DNA from: Clostridium omnivorum
GTDB lineage: Bacteria > Bacillota > Clostridia > Clostridiales > Clostridiaceae
DNA length: 64,000 nucleotides
Direction of reading: 5' to 3'
Assembly (NCBI RefSeq): GCF_026012015.1
Contig: NZ_BRXR01000001.1
Coordinates: 652,001 to 716,000, forward strand
How positions within the stretch are numbered: position 1 is the stretch's first letter; every line of letters begins with the position of its first letter. A program made the translations under genes and the position numbers. Shown one piece after another: positions 1 through 8,630 of this stretch. A model generated the notes under the pieces. The model ran no database searches, had not been told where the DNA came from, and was given only the letters and a program-made list of their open reading frames with translations.

Positions 1-461
1 GCTAAAGTCAGGTTTGTTGTTTTTCCTTCTGGAAAATAATACAGGGTGTATGCCCATGTAATAAAGAAGCATACCCAGTAACTTATAGTCCATAATACAA
101 GTGCTATAGTATATTTTGCTGCAATAATAGACTTTCGTGATAACCCTTTTGTTACTAGATTCACTAGAGTTCCCTTTTCATATTCATTTGACATCATTCC
201 ACTAAAAATAATAACCATTACTATAGATCCCATCTGAGATACATTTTTAAAGAACTGAGTCCATGAGTCTATGTTAGATGGCTCTGGCAACTGAATAGAC
301 ATCCCTGCAGGCATAAATTCCTTTAGTATATCAGGCATAAACTTAGCACTTAGCGGACTCATAATACCTAAGATTGCAAATACGATTATTAAAATCATTG
401 CCTTATAATTTCTTAAATAATCCATCCATTCTTTCTTTGTAAAAGCAATATATGACCTCAT
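1..461 (-). CDS. ABC-2 type transporter permease (partial)
   Basis: This is the membrane subunit of an ABC exporter, cut by the left window edge so its 3' end is missing. The visible N-terminal 153 residues begin MRSYIAFTKKEWMDYLRNYK, which is typical of ABC-2 permeases (a cytoplasmic start, then a first membrane helix near residues 23-38). A second hydrophobic stretch and the motif NEYEKGTLVNLVTKGLSR follow; that EKGT-type sequence is the conserved cytoplasmic loop of ABC-2 permeases. The ATG at 459-461 overlaps the stop of the upstream ATPase gene (ATGA), so the two are translationally coupled. The substrate cannot be read from the sequence. Confidence 0.88.
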   Translation of the reverse strand, partial: MRSYIAFTKKEWMDYLRNYKAMILIIVFAILGIMSPLSAKFMPDILKEFMPAGMSIQLPEPSNIDSWTQFFKNVSQMGSIVMVIIFSGMMSNEYEKGTLVNLVTKGLSRKSIIAAKYTIALVLWTISYWVCFFITWAYTLYYFPEGKTTNLTL

Positions 462-1375
462 TTAATCGCCTCCATAAAAATATCTTCAAGGCAAGGCTCA
501 ACTACTTCAAGTTTCAATGGAGTGATTGAAAGCTTAACTAATAGTGCCATTATCATATTCATGCTTTCCTCAACTTGACTTGTCTTTATATAAATAGAAT
601 TGCCTTCCAAATCAACCTTTTTGTCTAATTTCGCTATTGCTTCAGACCTTACGAAAACTTTTAAATCACTATTAGTTGCAAGTGTTAAAACTACAGTATT
701 ATCTTGATATTGATGTTTTATGTCATTTAATTTTCCTGATAAAACAATTTCGCCATGATTTAATATTCCAATATGATCGCAAATAGTCTCTACATCACTT
801 AAAATATGAGTGGAAAATATTACAGTAGTGTGCTTTTTAACCTTGAACAAAATATCCAATATTTCTTTTCGTCCAACAGGATCTAATGCTGAAGTAGGTT
901 CATCGCAAATCAAAAGTCTAGGATCATTTAATAGCGCTTGAGCAATTCCAAGACGCTGCTTCATTCCTCTTGAGTAAGTACCTATTCTTTTCTTTACATC
1001 TGATAAGCCTACAAGATTTATTAAATCCTCACTTTTCTTTTGAATCAAGTTAGCTGACATATCAGTGATTTCTCCACAGAGCTTCAAGTATTCTTTAGCT
1101 GTCATAAAGTTATAATACTCTGGAACATCTGGCAAATAACCAACAAATTGGTTTGCCACTGAGGATCCAAATTTAACTTTACTATTACATATAGTTATCT
1201 CACCGGAATCTGCTTCTAATAATCCTAAGGATATCTTCATAGTAGTTGTTTTACCTGCACCATTCTTTCCGATAAAACCATATATGGAGCCTTCCGGTAC
1301 ACTCAAATTCAACCCGTTCAACACTTTATGATTACCAAAGCTTTTATACAGATTAGAAATTGAAAGTATATCCAC
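458..1375 (-). CDS. ABC transporter ATP-binding protein (CcmA/NatA type)
   Basis: This is the nucleotide-binding subunit of 305 residues for the ABC-2 permease downstream. Walker A GKNGAGKT lies at residues 36-43, the signature YSRGMKQR near 134-141 and Walker B LLICDEP at 154-160. The last 80 or so residues form the variable C-terminal extension common in NatA/CcmA-type ATPases of drug, lantibiotic or sodium exporters. The start is a GTG that shares one base with the stop of the PLDc_N gene and has GAGGAG a few bases upstream. It sits in an operon with an XRE regulator, so inducible export of a toxic or signalling compound is likely, but the substrate is unknown. Confidence 0.92.
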   Translation of the reverse strand: MDILSISNLYKSFGNHKVLNGLNLSVPEGSIYGFIGKNGAGKTTTMKISLGLLEADSGEITICNSKVKFGSSVANQFVGYLPDVPEYYNFMTAKEYLKLCGEITDMSANLIQKKSEDLINLVGLSDVKKRIGTYSRGMKQRLGIAQALLNDPRLLICDEPTSALDPVGRKEILDILFKVKKHTTVIFSTHILSDVETICDHIGILNHGEIVLSGKLNDIKHQYQDNTVVLTLATNSDLKVFVRSEAIAKLDKKVDLEGNSIYIKTSQVEESMNMIMALLVKLSITPLKLEVVEPCLEDIFMEAIK

Positions 1376-1578
1376 TACTCCTCACCCTTCCCAAATAGAA
1401 AATACAAAATTGGTCCAATGATATTTATACAAACTACTATGATAATCCATATGGGTTTACTGCCTCTGCGCACTGTACTATGCCTTAATATATGAACTAA
1501 TGCAGTGACCATTAATATTAATTGTAGAATAATTAGTGGTAGTAAAACTGGTAAATACTGAGCAAACTTATCAAGCAT
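1375..1578 (-). CDS. PLDc_N-domain small membrane protein
   Basis: A 67-residue protein with two predicted membrane helices (about residues 10-32 and 42-62) separated by a short basic loop (HSTVRRGSKPIW). The pattern of a second helix ending in GPILYFLFGK matches the PLDc_N family, the membrane anchor found in front of cardiolipin synthases, which also occurs alone beside ABC exporters and immunity genes. It overlaps the XRE gene stop (TAATG) and abuts the ATPase start, so it is an integral operon member. It may act as an accessory or immunity protein for the exporter; that role is inferred from context only. Confidence 0.8.
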   Translation of the reverse strand: MLDKFAQYLPVLLPLIILQLILMVTALVHILRHSTVRRGSKPIWIIIVVCINIIGPILYFLFGKGEE

Positions 1579-2696
1579 TATTTTTCACCTAACTTTCTTT
1601 TAATTTTATTTATAAGTTGTTTATACTTTTCATCTTCTCTAATTTCTATAAATGCAGGATTTTCAGCAATCATACTAATAAAATTCTTTTTATTTGTTAT
1701 TTCATCTTGAGGACTGCTGGTTCCAATACTAATATTATCCTCCAGCCACTCATCTACTTGATTAAAGAATTCATTTCCTTTTAACTTTAATGGGTATTCA
1801 AATCCGCAAACTATATCTACATATTGCTCTAATGCATTTAATGCCTTTTCTTTTTCATGATGTATCATATAGCCTTGAGCTGCAACAATATGAATTGCAA
1901 AAACCGCATTTGTTAAAACTTGTTGCATCTGAAAGGAGTCAATAATCTGAGTTCCCTGAGAATAAACTTGTTCAAGCAAACTTGGTTCCATCAAATGCAG
2001 TGTAAGATAATTTGTTAAAAGTGATAGTGTGTTTATAACATTTTGGTATAGTAATATTTGATTGACCTTATTTGCTTCTGCAATATTTCCCTGCATTTGA
2101 AAGGCATTGATAAGAATTAAATCCTCTCCACTGTAAGGATCTAATTTATCATTTAATAAACTTATTACTACTTCACCATTTCCAAGTGCCATTTCTGCTA
2201 TTGCTTCCATGGTATTAGCTTTTTTTATATCAGATAAATCTTCAGATTCCTCTTTCACTCTACGACTTAATAAAACACATTGCTGAAGAATATCTTTTTT
2301 TATCTCCTCTGCATTTGCTAACATAAAATGATTTAACAATAATTGAATCATTGCTAAAAGCAGCGAAAAACAAGAGTAGTATTTTTTAATTGTTTCATTG
2401 CATAATTCCATTACTTCATCAAAGGGCTTTGTAGCAAATTCATGTGAGAGCTTATTATATAACCTTTTTATATCTTGCTTTGTAAGCTGAGGGGAATATC
2501 CTAGCAGCTCATCCACTGAAACATTAAAATAAGTTGCTAGGTCAGGAAGAAGTAAAATATCAGGATAGCTCAGCCCAGATTCCCATTTTGACACAGAAGC
2601 CTTAGAAACTCCAATATATTCTGCCAGCTGTTCCTGAGTTATTCCCTTTTCTTTTCTTTTTTGAACGATACACTTGCTTATATTTAATTCTTTCAT
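1578..2696 (-). CDS. XRE-family transcriptional regulator
   Basis: A 372-residue regulator with an N-terminal HTH_3 domain (GITQEQLAEYIGVSKASVSKWESG, given here as a description of the helix-turn-helix at residues 18-41) followed by about 300 residues of helical sequence that probably senses a signal or mediates dimerisation. I place the start at the ATG encoding MKELNISK because GAGGTGAT lies just upstream; a longer reading frame adds ten residues without a ribosome site. It is the first gene of the operon with the PLDc_N protein and ABC exporter, so it most likely controls that exporter. The C-terminal region is not recognised beyond being helical. Confidence 0.85.
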   Translation of the reverse strand: MKELNISKCIVQKRKEKGITQEQLAEYIGVSKASVSKWESGLSYPDILLLPDLATYFNVSVDELLGYSPQLTKQDIKRLYNKLSHEFATKPFDEVMELCNETIKKYYSCFSLLLAMIQLLLNHFMLANAEEIKKDILQQCVLLSRRVKEESEDLSDIKKANTMEAIAEMALGNGEVVISLLNDKLDPYSGEDLILINAFQMQGNIAEANKVNQILLYQNVINTLSLLTNYLTLHLMEPSLLEQVYSQGTQIIDSFQMQQVLTNAVFAIHIVAAQGYMIHHEKEKALNALEQYVDIVCGFEYPLKLKGNEFFNQVDEWLEDNISIGTSSPQDEITNKKNFISMIAENPAFIEIREDEKYKQLINKIKRKLGEK

Positions 2697-2800
2697 CCTT
2701 ATCACCTCTAATTTTATTTTACACATTACTATATATTCGGTCTATGGATTTATAGTTGATTTTAGTTGAATAAGTTAACCAATAAGAAACTTAATTTAAT

Positions 2801-2838
2801 AAAAAAGCCTTGCTTTAATTTATTAAGCAAGGCTTTTA
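2801..2838 (-). terminator. Intrinsic terminator after the nucleosidase-like gene
   Basis: A 12-bp perfect stem (AAAGCCTTGCTT with AAGCAAGGCTTT) has a 9-base loop. A-tracts on its left give a T-tract for minus-strand transcripts ending the 2920-3633 gene; the right side also has four T's, so it may be bidirectional. Confidence 0.85.
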
Positions 2839-2919
2839 TAATATTAACTTTAGGCTATGTTAAAGAATAATGTTGATATTTTTAAGGAACCTATCAGTTC
2901 CTTAAATTTTACAACTTAT

Positions 2920-3633
2920 TTATAATTTTTCTAATATAATGTTTAATACTGTAAATAGATTTTCCAGTGAGTTACCCCAGTTAGTATAAAAATCTTTGTC
3001 CATATTTTCATCAGCATTATCAGTAATCACTCTAATGGAGATTCCTACAATATTATTTAGATTTGCAGTTTTAATAACAGAGGATGTTTCCCAATTGCAT
3101 GCATGTGCTCCTAATTTACTATTCAACATATTTCTAGTTTCTCTATCTTTTATTGTCTTTTCACCACTTGCAATATCTCCGAACTTAATCCTTTGATTAG
3201 TGAGGCTTTCTAAACAACTTATAGTTTCATTAAGATATTTAGCGTGTTCATTTGACATATCCTTAAAAATTGTCTTGCTTGTCAAATCATCTTTTAAAGT
3301 TTCATAATCCTTAATTTCACAAATATCAAATTCATATACTTCTCTTGCAATAATAATATCGTTGTAGTTGAATTCATCACATAATGAACCAGCACCACCA
3401 ACATCAATTACTAAATCGCAATGAAACTTGTCGATAACGAGTTGCGTTGCCGATGTACATTGTATTATCCCCGGCCCTGCAAATATAGCAAACACCTCGC
3501 ATTTATTATACCTTTTAGAGCAAATATTTCTTCCACTCAAAATCATTTCTTTGTCTAAGTTTAGAGTACTTTTACATTTATCATATTCAATTTTACAGGG
3601 ACAAATAAGTGCTACTCTAGAAAATGATTCCAA
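2920..3633 (-). CDS. Phosphorylase-superfamily nucleosidase (MTA/SAH nucleosidase-like)
   Basis: A 237-residue protein resembling 5'-methylthioadenosine/S-adenosylhomocysteine nucleosidase, which cleaves the N-glycosidic bond to release adenine. Features seen are AGPGIIQCTSATQLV followed by VIDVGGAGSL (the glycine-rich purine and ribose site), NWETSS near residue 181 (the Glu that binds ribose) and VITDNAD near 203-209 (the catalytic Asp). An N-terminal Glu in the position of E. coli MTAN Glu12 is also present. The sequence is divergent, so the substrate may differ from MTA or SAH. The start is TTG with a strong GGAGGGGG site; the gene is monocistronic and ends at the 2801-2838 terminator. 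Confidence 0.78.
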   Translation of the reverse strand: MESFSRVALICPCKIEYDKCKSTLNLDKEMILSGRNICSKRYNKCEVFAIFAGPGIIQCTSATQLVIDKFHCDLVIDVGGAGSLCDEFNYNDIIIAREVYEFDICEIKDYETLKDDLTSKTIFKDMSNEHAKYLNETISCLESLTNQRIKFGDIASGEKTIKDRETRNMLNSKLGAHACNWETSSVIKTANLNNIVGISIRVITDNADENMDKDFYTNWGNSLENLFTVLNIILEKL

Positions 3634-3820
3634 TAAATCCCCCTCCTCATTATAGTATTCCTTGTTTATAGAAAACTTTTGAATATTAACTGCTTCACTT
3701 AATTATATTGAATCCCAAAACAACTTTTAGATATCTAACAAAAATATATAAAAATTGCTGTTCTTTCCTTAAAATCCTCTATTTTGGTCTTAATATATGA
3801 TGTATGTGACTGTAATATCA

Positions 3821-3999
3821 TGGTGAGCGTGTGAAATCAGTAAAAGTTCTCTTACAGGCTTTAAATATGTAACGTTAATTTCCATTGTACTTGCCGTTTC
3901 TTGATACTTCCTCATGTTCACAAAGAGGACAGACTTTTCCCTTTGAAAATCTATTTTCCTTCACATTATTAGTTATATCAGCGGCTACAAAGCCTAACT
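3821..3999 (-). pseudogene. Remnant of a zinc-ribbon transposase N-terminus (IS1595-like)
   Basis: One frame on the minus strand reads KVCPLCEHEEVSRNGKYNGN, then a stop codon, then RYIFKACKRTFTDFTRSP and another stop. This copies the N-terminal zinc ribbon of IS1595-type transposases (CPxC...SKNGKYxGxQRYxCxxCxKxFTDFT), with the first Cys of the second pair changed to Phe. Two in-frame stops and the absence of any catalytic domain mark it as decayed. It fills most of the 379-base space between the nucleosidase-like gene and the alpha/beta hydrolase gene. Confidence 0.6.
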
Positions 4000-4012
4000 T
4001 TATAATAATTAT

Positions 4013-4942
4013 CTAATTCTCATTAATATCAATCATATATATTTCAGATAATATATCATTAATTGCTTTAATAACAACTTCGGGATTAGTGCGATAAATT
4101 GAATGCCTAGAACCTTTTACTTCTATAAACTGTCCCTTTGCAGAATTATTTGCTTCTTCCCTTACCAAACTACTCCATAAGCTTTCAAACTGAACTGCCT
4201 CCTCTTGTGGTATTCCCATATCAACATTCCACTTAATACCTAAAGCCTTATCCCGCCCTAATACTATTAGTGGTACATCTAATTGTTTAAAACGCTTTTC
4301 AATTTCTTGCCCACTCTGAGACATTAATTCAAGCTCAGATGCCATAGCCGAATACATACCCGGATTAATTTGGAATTCTAAAATACACTTCTGTATTTCT
4401 TCTATTAACTCTCTCTGTTCAATCAAAAGTTCAGGTGAAATAATTGTCTTTAGCTCATCTTTACTCTTTTGAGATAAGCCTCTCCAATTATCAATTATTT
4501 TGTTCTTAGAAAATGTATTTTTAAAATTTGGTAGCTTATCTCTTAGTTTATCCATTTTATACTCACCCGATGAGTTGGAATCAATTAAAACCATAGCTGC
4601 AACCTTTTCTGGAAAAAGGCACGCAAAGTGCTGTACACATAGTCCTCCAAAGGAGTGACCTACTAGGATTATTGGACAATTTATACCTTCTATCTCCAGC
4701 AACTCATTGAAATCCACTGCAATTTGTTTTGTTGTTCTCTCTTCTTTTCCCAACGTGCTTTTTCCATAGCCCGACCTATGGTAGGTTAAAACAGTTGCAT
4801 TTTTACTAATTTCTTCTATAACTTTACTAAAGTCATACCAGGAACATCCCATTCCGGTTTCAATAACAACTATAGGCGCTCCATCACCATGAATACTAAC
4901 CTGTAACTTTTTTGTTCCTATATCTACCAGCTTCTCAATCAT
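4013..4942 (-). CDS. Alpha/beta hydrolase
   Basis: A 309-residue soluble alpha/beta hydrolase. The nucleophile elbow GHSFGG is at residues 95-100 (Ser97). The oxyanion region ETGMGCSWYDF is near 28-38, an acid is probably supplied by VLGRDK in the C-terminal third, and the catalytic His lies in the segment GSRHSIYRTNP. It probably hydrolyses a small ester, lactone or amide, but the substrate is not evident. GAGG precedes the ATG. It is the last gene of a same-strand run with a nitrilase-like protein, a methyltransferase and an MBL-fold hydrolase, with gaps of about 60 bases or less, so co-transcription is likely. Confidence 0.85.
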   Translation of the reverse strand: MIEKLVDIGTKKLQVSIHGDGAPIVVIETGMGCSWYDFSKVIEEISKNATVLTYHRSGYGKSTLGKEERTTKQIAVDFNELLEIEGINCPIILVGHSFGGLCVQHFACLFPEKVAAMVLIDSNSSGEYKMDKLRDKLPNFKNTFSKNKIIDNWRGLSQKSKDELKTIISPELLIEQRELIEEIQKCILEFQINPGMYSAMASELELMSQSGQEIEKRFKQLDVPLIVLGRDKALGIKWNVDMGIPQEEAVQFESLWSSLVREEANNSAKGQFIEVKGSRHSIYRTNPEVVIKAINDILSEIYMIDINEN

Positions 4943-5003
4943 GATTCTATTCCTCTCATTTAAATAATCTATTTTATTACCATTTCAAATGTCTTAAAAT
5001 AAA

Positions 5004-5651
5004 TTATTTAATCTCAAACTCTTTTGAAGTTAGGTTTACAATTCGAGTTCTTGTATCCGATTTTGAGATATAAATTGCTTCTCCATTACTGTCAATACAA
5101 TAAGCTATTGGAAGTGATACTCCACAATTTCTATATGATCCATCTGCGTGGCTTGTACCAATTACCATTGTATTGTATGCTTTAGCAATGTTTTGTGCCT
5201 CACTTATCCATAGTTCAAACTGTTCATCACTAAACATACCAACACCGATAGGATGTACAATAAAGTCCATATGCTCTTTTACTATTTCTAAATCTCTTCT
5301 ACCTTTTAGAATTTCCATACATAATAAATATCCTATTTCACATCCATCAATATTAATCGAAGTTGGACCATATAATTTTATATTTTCATCAGGCAGAGTT
5401 TTAGCTCTTTCTAACACTATTTCACCTAGATTATTAATTATCAACGCTCTATTCTTGTTATCTCGCTTATATGATGTAGCTATAGCAACTTTATATTTTT
5501 TAGCAATTTCTCGAGCACTCACTAGAGCCTTTTCATTTGCTAAATATCCTTCTGGGAAAAATACAAAATCAATATCTTTATTACTTTTTATTTCATTTTC
5601 AAGCTGCTCTATTTTATCCTCGTGCAACGGTTGCCCAATTAAAATTTTCAC
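5004..5651 (-). CDS. Carbon-nitrogen hydrolase (nitrilase superfamily)
   Basis: A 215-residue nitrilase-superfamily protein. The Glu-Lys-Cys triad is visible: Glu34 in FFPEGY, Lys84 in RAKTLPDE and Cys111 in YLLCMEI. Members hydrolyse amides, nitriles or carbamoyl groups. At 215 residues it is shorter than the usual 250-300, with compact strands between the catalytic motifs, so it may be a minimal amidase with a small substrate. It lies 24 bases after the Trm112-methyltransferase gene and 61 before the alpha/beta hydrolase gene, consistent with one operon. Its function within that run is unknown. Confidence 0.82.
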   Translation of the reverse strand: MKILIGQPLHEDKIEQLENEIKSNKDIDFVFFPEGYLANEKALVSAREIAKKYKVAIATSYKRDNKNRALIINNLGEIVLERAKTLPDENIKLYGPTSINIDGCEIGYLLCMEILKGRRDLEIVKEHMDFIVHPIGVGMFSDEQFELWISEAQNIAKAYNTMVIGTSHADGSYRNCGVSLPIAYCIDSNGEAIYISKSDTRTRIVNLTSKEFEIK

Positions 5652-5675
5652 TTTTGTTCCCCCACAATTGTTAAT

Positions 5676-6560
5676 TTACTTTTTACACTCTGCAACAACT
5701 ACTGAAAACCATTCTCCTTCATATGGTATAAGGTCTGTATCACATTTTTGCCCATTATCTTCTGCTATAGTTATCAGCTCAACATTTTTAAAACTTGCAG
5801 CTTCGTGTACATTTTTAAAACCTAAATTAGTAAATACCTTCTCTGCTTCATAAATTTCCTGGGAATTAAACCATTCTTTCATTGCTTTATACCCTTGTGA
5901 ATTCTCCCTAATATTTGTTCCACAATTCAGCAATGACTTTTCTTCTTTCAAAACTCTCTTAGCTTCAACTACACCTAAAGGTATCTTGTCTAACATATTT
6001 GCAATTCCATGAAATGATACAGCTAAATCAATTGAGTTTTCTTTTATAGGTAAATTTGTTGCATCACAAGCTATATAATTAATCTTTAAATTAGGATTTA
6101 TCTTTTTCACCTTTAGTCTATCATATTTTAATACTTCGAAGCTTAAATCAGCACAAACTACTTGCGCATCAACAGTTATTTTTCTAGCCAGCTCCGTTAG
6201 CAGCATTCCTCTTCCTGTTGCTATATCTAGTATTACTTTATTTTCATGATTATTAATTCTATTTATAATAAAGTCTTTTGTCATTTCATTTATTCTTATC
6301 ATATTTTCAGGTGTACTATCTAATATTTTTTTATCTAAACCCTCATAACCATTTTGTATAAACATCTCTTCCCAGTTATTAGATAAATCTTGTTCCTTTG
6401 ATCCAAAATTGATAACCCCTTCTTTTATTGCCCAATTATGATTATTATCACAGCATAGCTTTCCATCTATTACTTCTCCATTTTCTTCTTTATTTATTGA
6501 TAACTTTAATTTTCCTTTACATTCAGGACATATTAAAATATCGGATAAATCTTTATACAT
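5676..6560 (-). CDS. SAM-dependent methyltransferase with Trm112-like zinc ribbon
   Basis: A 294-residue class I methyltransferase. The N-terminal 50 residues form a Trm112p-like zinc ribbon (CPEC at 11-14, Cys36 and His41, ending EGVINF). The Rossmann part starts with motif I VILDIATGRGML at 109-120, followed by the acidic motif VCADLSFEVL and LAVSFHGIANML. The combination is common in RlmA-like and small-molecule methyltransferases of Firmicutes. The substrate is not identifiable. A strong GGGGGAGG ribosome site precedes the ATG. It is part of the 4.0-7.4 kb run of catabolic or modifying enzymes. Confidence 0.83.
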   Translation of the reverse strand: MYKDLSDILICPECKGKLKLSINKEENGEVIDGKLCCDNNHNWAIKEGVINFGSKEQDLSNNWEEMFIQNGYEGLDKKILDSTPENMIRINEMTKDFIINRINNHENKVILDIATGRGMLLTELARKITVDAQVVCADLSFEVLKYDRLKVKKINPNLKINYIACDATNLPIKENSIDLAVSFHGIANMLDKIPLGVVEAKRVLKEEKSLLNCGTNIRENSQGYKAMKEWFNSQEIYEAEKVFTNLGFKNVHEAASFKNVELITIAEDNGQKCDTDLIPYEGEWFSVVVAECKK

Positions 6561-6620
6561 AATACCTCCCCCTTATAGTTTTATTTATTCTTTTGGCACA
6601 TTTAATCTTTTTATTTAGTA

Positions 6621-7448
6621 CTATACTTCAATTATCATTCCTGTTTTTATTTCACTTAGATTGTCCATCTTTTGATTTAAATAGCTATATGCATCTTCTC
6701 CAGTACAATGACAAGTGTAATACTTCCCTACCTTGGCACTTTCTAGACACGTTGAAAGCTCATTTAAATACTCCATTGTATTTATTTTCTTAACATCCAT
6801 CCCCATCAAATGAAATCCACCTATTACTGTTTTTATATTCCCACCAGTAATAATTTTAGCTTTATCAATTATATTAATTATTCCATTATGAGCACATCCG
6901 CAAAATAAGCTGTACATATCATTTTCATTAACAAGCAAATTTATTTCATGATCAAAATCATCTTTATTAATAGATTTATCTCCATATTTTTTTAATAATC
7001 TATTATTACCCTTTGGTTTTAATTTATTTCCCTTCACATCTCCAAATATAGTAAGCTCATCATCTATTCTTACTGTATCATCTACAAATACTAATCTATT
7101 ATTGTTCTCTAATTTCTTGTTTAATCCTATACTATACTTAATAAGCCCAAATATCTTTACTAAATGATAGTCAAATGCTCCTTTCCCAATATAAACCTTA
7201 GCAGTATTATTTATTTTTAAAAATGTTTCAAGCCCACCTCCATGGTCATAGTGTCCATGAGATATTACTGCTATGTCTATATCCTCAAGGTTTACACCCA
7301 GCTTACTAGCATTTCTTGCAAATGTATCGTCTGTTCCAGTATCAAATAAAATTTTGTGATTAGTAGTTTCTATATATAGTGATAAACCATGCTTATTCTT
7401 ATAATCTTTTGATATAGTTCTATTTTCAAATAATGTTACAACCTTCAT
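6621..7448 (-). CDS. MBL-fold metallohydrolase (COG1237 type)
   Basis: A 275-residue metallo-beta-lactamase-fold protein. The metal motif SHGHYDHGGG supplies His64, His66, Asp68 and His69; further ligands are likely in CGCAHNGIINI and near GGFHLMG. This arrangement, with ILFDTGTDDTFARNA before the motif, matches the family annotated as 7,8-dihydropterin-6-yl-methyl-4-(beta-D-ribofuranosyl)aminobenzene 5'-phosphate synthase-like hydrolases. Clostridial members have unknown substrates. It is the first gene of the presumed 7448 to 4013 operon. GGAGGA precedes the ATG. Confidence 0.85.
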   Translation of the reverse strand: MKVVTLFENRTISKDYKNKHGLSLYIETTNHKILFDTGTDDTFARNASKLGVNLEDIDIAVISHGHYDHGGGLETFLKINNTAKVYIGKGAFDYHLVKIFGLIKYSIGLNKKLENNNRLVFVDDTVRIDDELTIFGDVKGNKLKPKGNNRLLKKYGDKSINKDDFDHEINLLVNENDMYSLFCGCAHNGIINIIDKAKIITGGNIKTVIGGFHLMGMDVKKINTMEYLNELSTCLESAKVGKYYTCHCTGEDAYSYLNQKMDNLSEIKTGMIIEV

Positions 7449-7574
7449 AGATATTTTCCTCCTACATATTCTACTGTAAATATATATTCTTTAATTGCAT
7501 CCCAAATCCTTCAAATTTTGTAAATATATCAATTTCTCACTATTTTATCTCACTTTAATAAACATAGACAATGC

Positions 7575-7612
7575 AAAAATAACTGAGTTGAAATTCAACT
7601 CAGTTATTTTTA
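7575..7612 (-). terminator. Intrinsic terminator after the 7645-8448 methyltransferase
   Basis: A long near-perfect stem (AATAACTGAGTTGAA with TTCAACTCAGTTATT) has A's on the left and T's on the right, so it could act in both directions. It separates the 7645-8448 gene from the MBL-fold gene's promoter region. Confidence 0.88.
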
Positions 7613-7644
7613 GTGTTGTAATTATTAATGCTAATTCTAAAAAC

Positions 7645-8448
7645 CTATATGGTGTCTCCCCAAAGAATTTTGTACTTATCTACCTTATATTTATTAGCTA
7701 CAATAGTAAAACTGCCTGGAATATGTTTATGATTATCATATCTTGGTGTTTCCACAAGCTGCTCAATAACGAAACCAGCCTTTGCAAACGCCGATACTAT
7801 TTCTCCCATAGTCCAGTATCTCATTAAACAATCTGGAAACTCTGCTTGCTCACCCTCTGGAAAGTATGATTTATAAGCTACATCGCCATACTTATAATTA
7901 TCCTCAAAATAGTTTCCCTCAAGTTCTAATTTATCCTCATTAACCTTGATCATTTTTCTTACTGGATGAAAATCATCTAGTACTAATTTTCCACCGTAGT
8001 CCAAAATTGTATATAGCATTTTAGCTAATTCCTCTATATCCGAAAAATAATGAAGAATTCCACCTTCTAAATATGCTATATCAAAATAGTATTTCCTACT
8101 TTCATAATCGTATTTAGTAAGGTCGGATAGAATATAATTAATGTGCGCTCCGGCCTCTTTTGCAAGCTCAAGTGCGTATCTTTTATTTTCTGGTGAAATA
8201 TCAACTACTGTTACCTCTGCACCAAGCAGAGCTAATGGTACTGCTTTTCTTCCATTAGAGCCCAATAAATTAGCAATCTTCTTACCTTTAACATTACCTA
8301 AATATTCCTTGTGTCTTCTAATATAAACCTCAGGATCTTTGACCATATCCTGAGCTACCTCACAAGGTGTACCTTTAATTTTATTCCAAAATTCATAAGA
8401 TCTATAAGACCAAGCCTTTTTATTGATTTCACTCATTTTTTCTTGCAT
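7645..8448 (-). CDS. Class I SAM-dependent methyltransferase
   Basis: A 267-residue methyltransferase. The SAM site is IANLLGSNGRKAVPLALLGAEVTVVDISPEN, seen as a glycine-rich loop near residues 57-66 with an acidic ribose-binding Asp at the end of strand 2. LSDLTKYD and the motif YLEGGILHYF follow. The first 40 residues (KKAWSYRSYEFW) are typical of a family of clostridial methyltransferases with unknown substrate. I start at MQEKMSEI because AAGGGGGAG lies four bases upstream; a longer frame has no ribosome site. It is transcribed alone and ends at a strong terminator. Confidence 0.83.
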   Translation of the reverse strand: MQEKMSEINKKAWSYRSYEFWNKIKGTPCEVAQDMVKDPEVYIRRHKEYLGNVKGKKIANLLGSNGRKAVPLALLGAEVTVVDISPENKRYALELAKEAGAHINYILSDLTKYDYESRKYYFDIAYLEGGILHYFSDIEELAKMLYTILDYGGKLVLDDFHPVRKMIKVNEDKLELEGNYFEDNYKYGDVAYKSYFPEGEQAEFPDCLMRYWTMGEIVSAFAKAGFVIEQLVETPRYDNHKHIPGSFTIVANKYKVDKYKILWGDTI

Positions 8449-8581
8449 CGTACTCCCCCTTGTAAACGTTTTATATAATATAACAAGTAATATATTCTGC
8501 ACTCAGCCGTCAATTCCTTCATAATGATGAAATTTTTCTTTCATATTTGCATTTACTATAATATTTTATTCTTCATATTAC

Positions 8582-8618
8582 AAAAAAATAACTGAGCTAA
8601 TCTTAGCCCAGTTACTTA
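8582..8618 (-). terminator. Terminator of the exporter-chemoreceptor operon
   Basis: An inverted repeat AACTGAGCTAA/TTAGCCCAGTT (one mismatch) has seven A's on the left, which give a T-tract on the minus strand. It lies 13 bases after the chemoreceptor stop. Confidence 0.78.
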
Positions 8619-8630
8619 AAGTAATTATAA

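Noticed and set aside
2884-2903. Hairpin AAGGAAC/GTTCCTT just after the nucleosidase-like gene
   Set aside because: The stem is short with no U-tract, and the stronger terminator 46 bases further explains the end of transcription.
5173-5853. Long plus-strand reading frame across the nitrilase and methyltransferase genes
   Set aside because: It is antisense to two genes with clear catalytic motifs, has no ribosome site and reads as low-similarity serine/phenylalanine-rich sequence.
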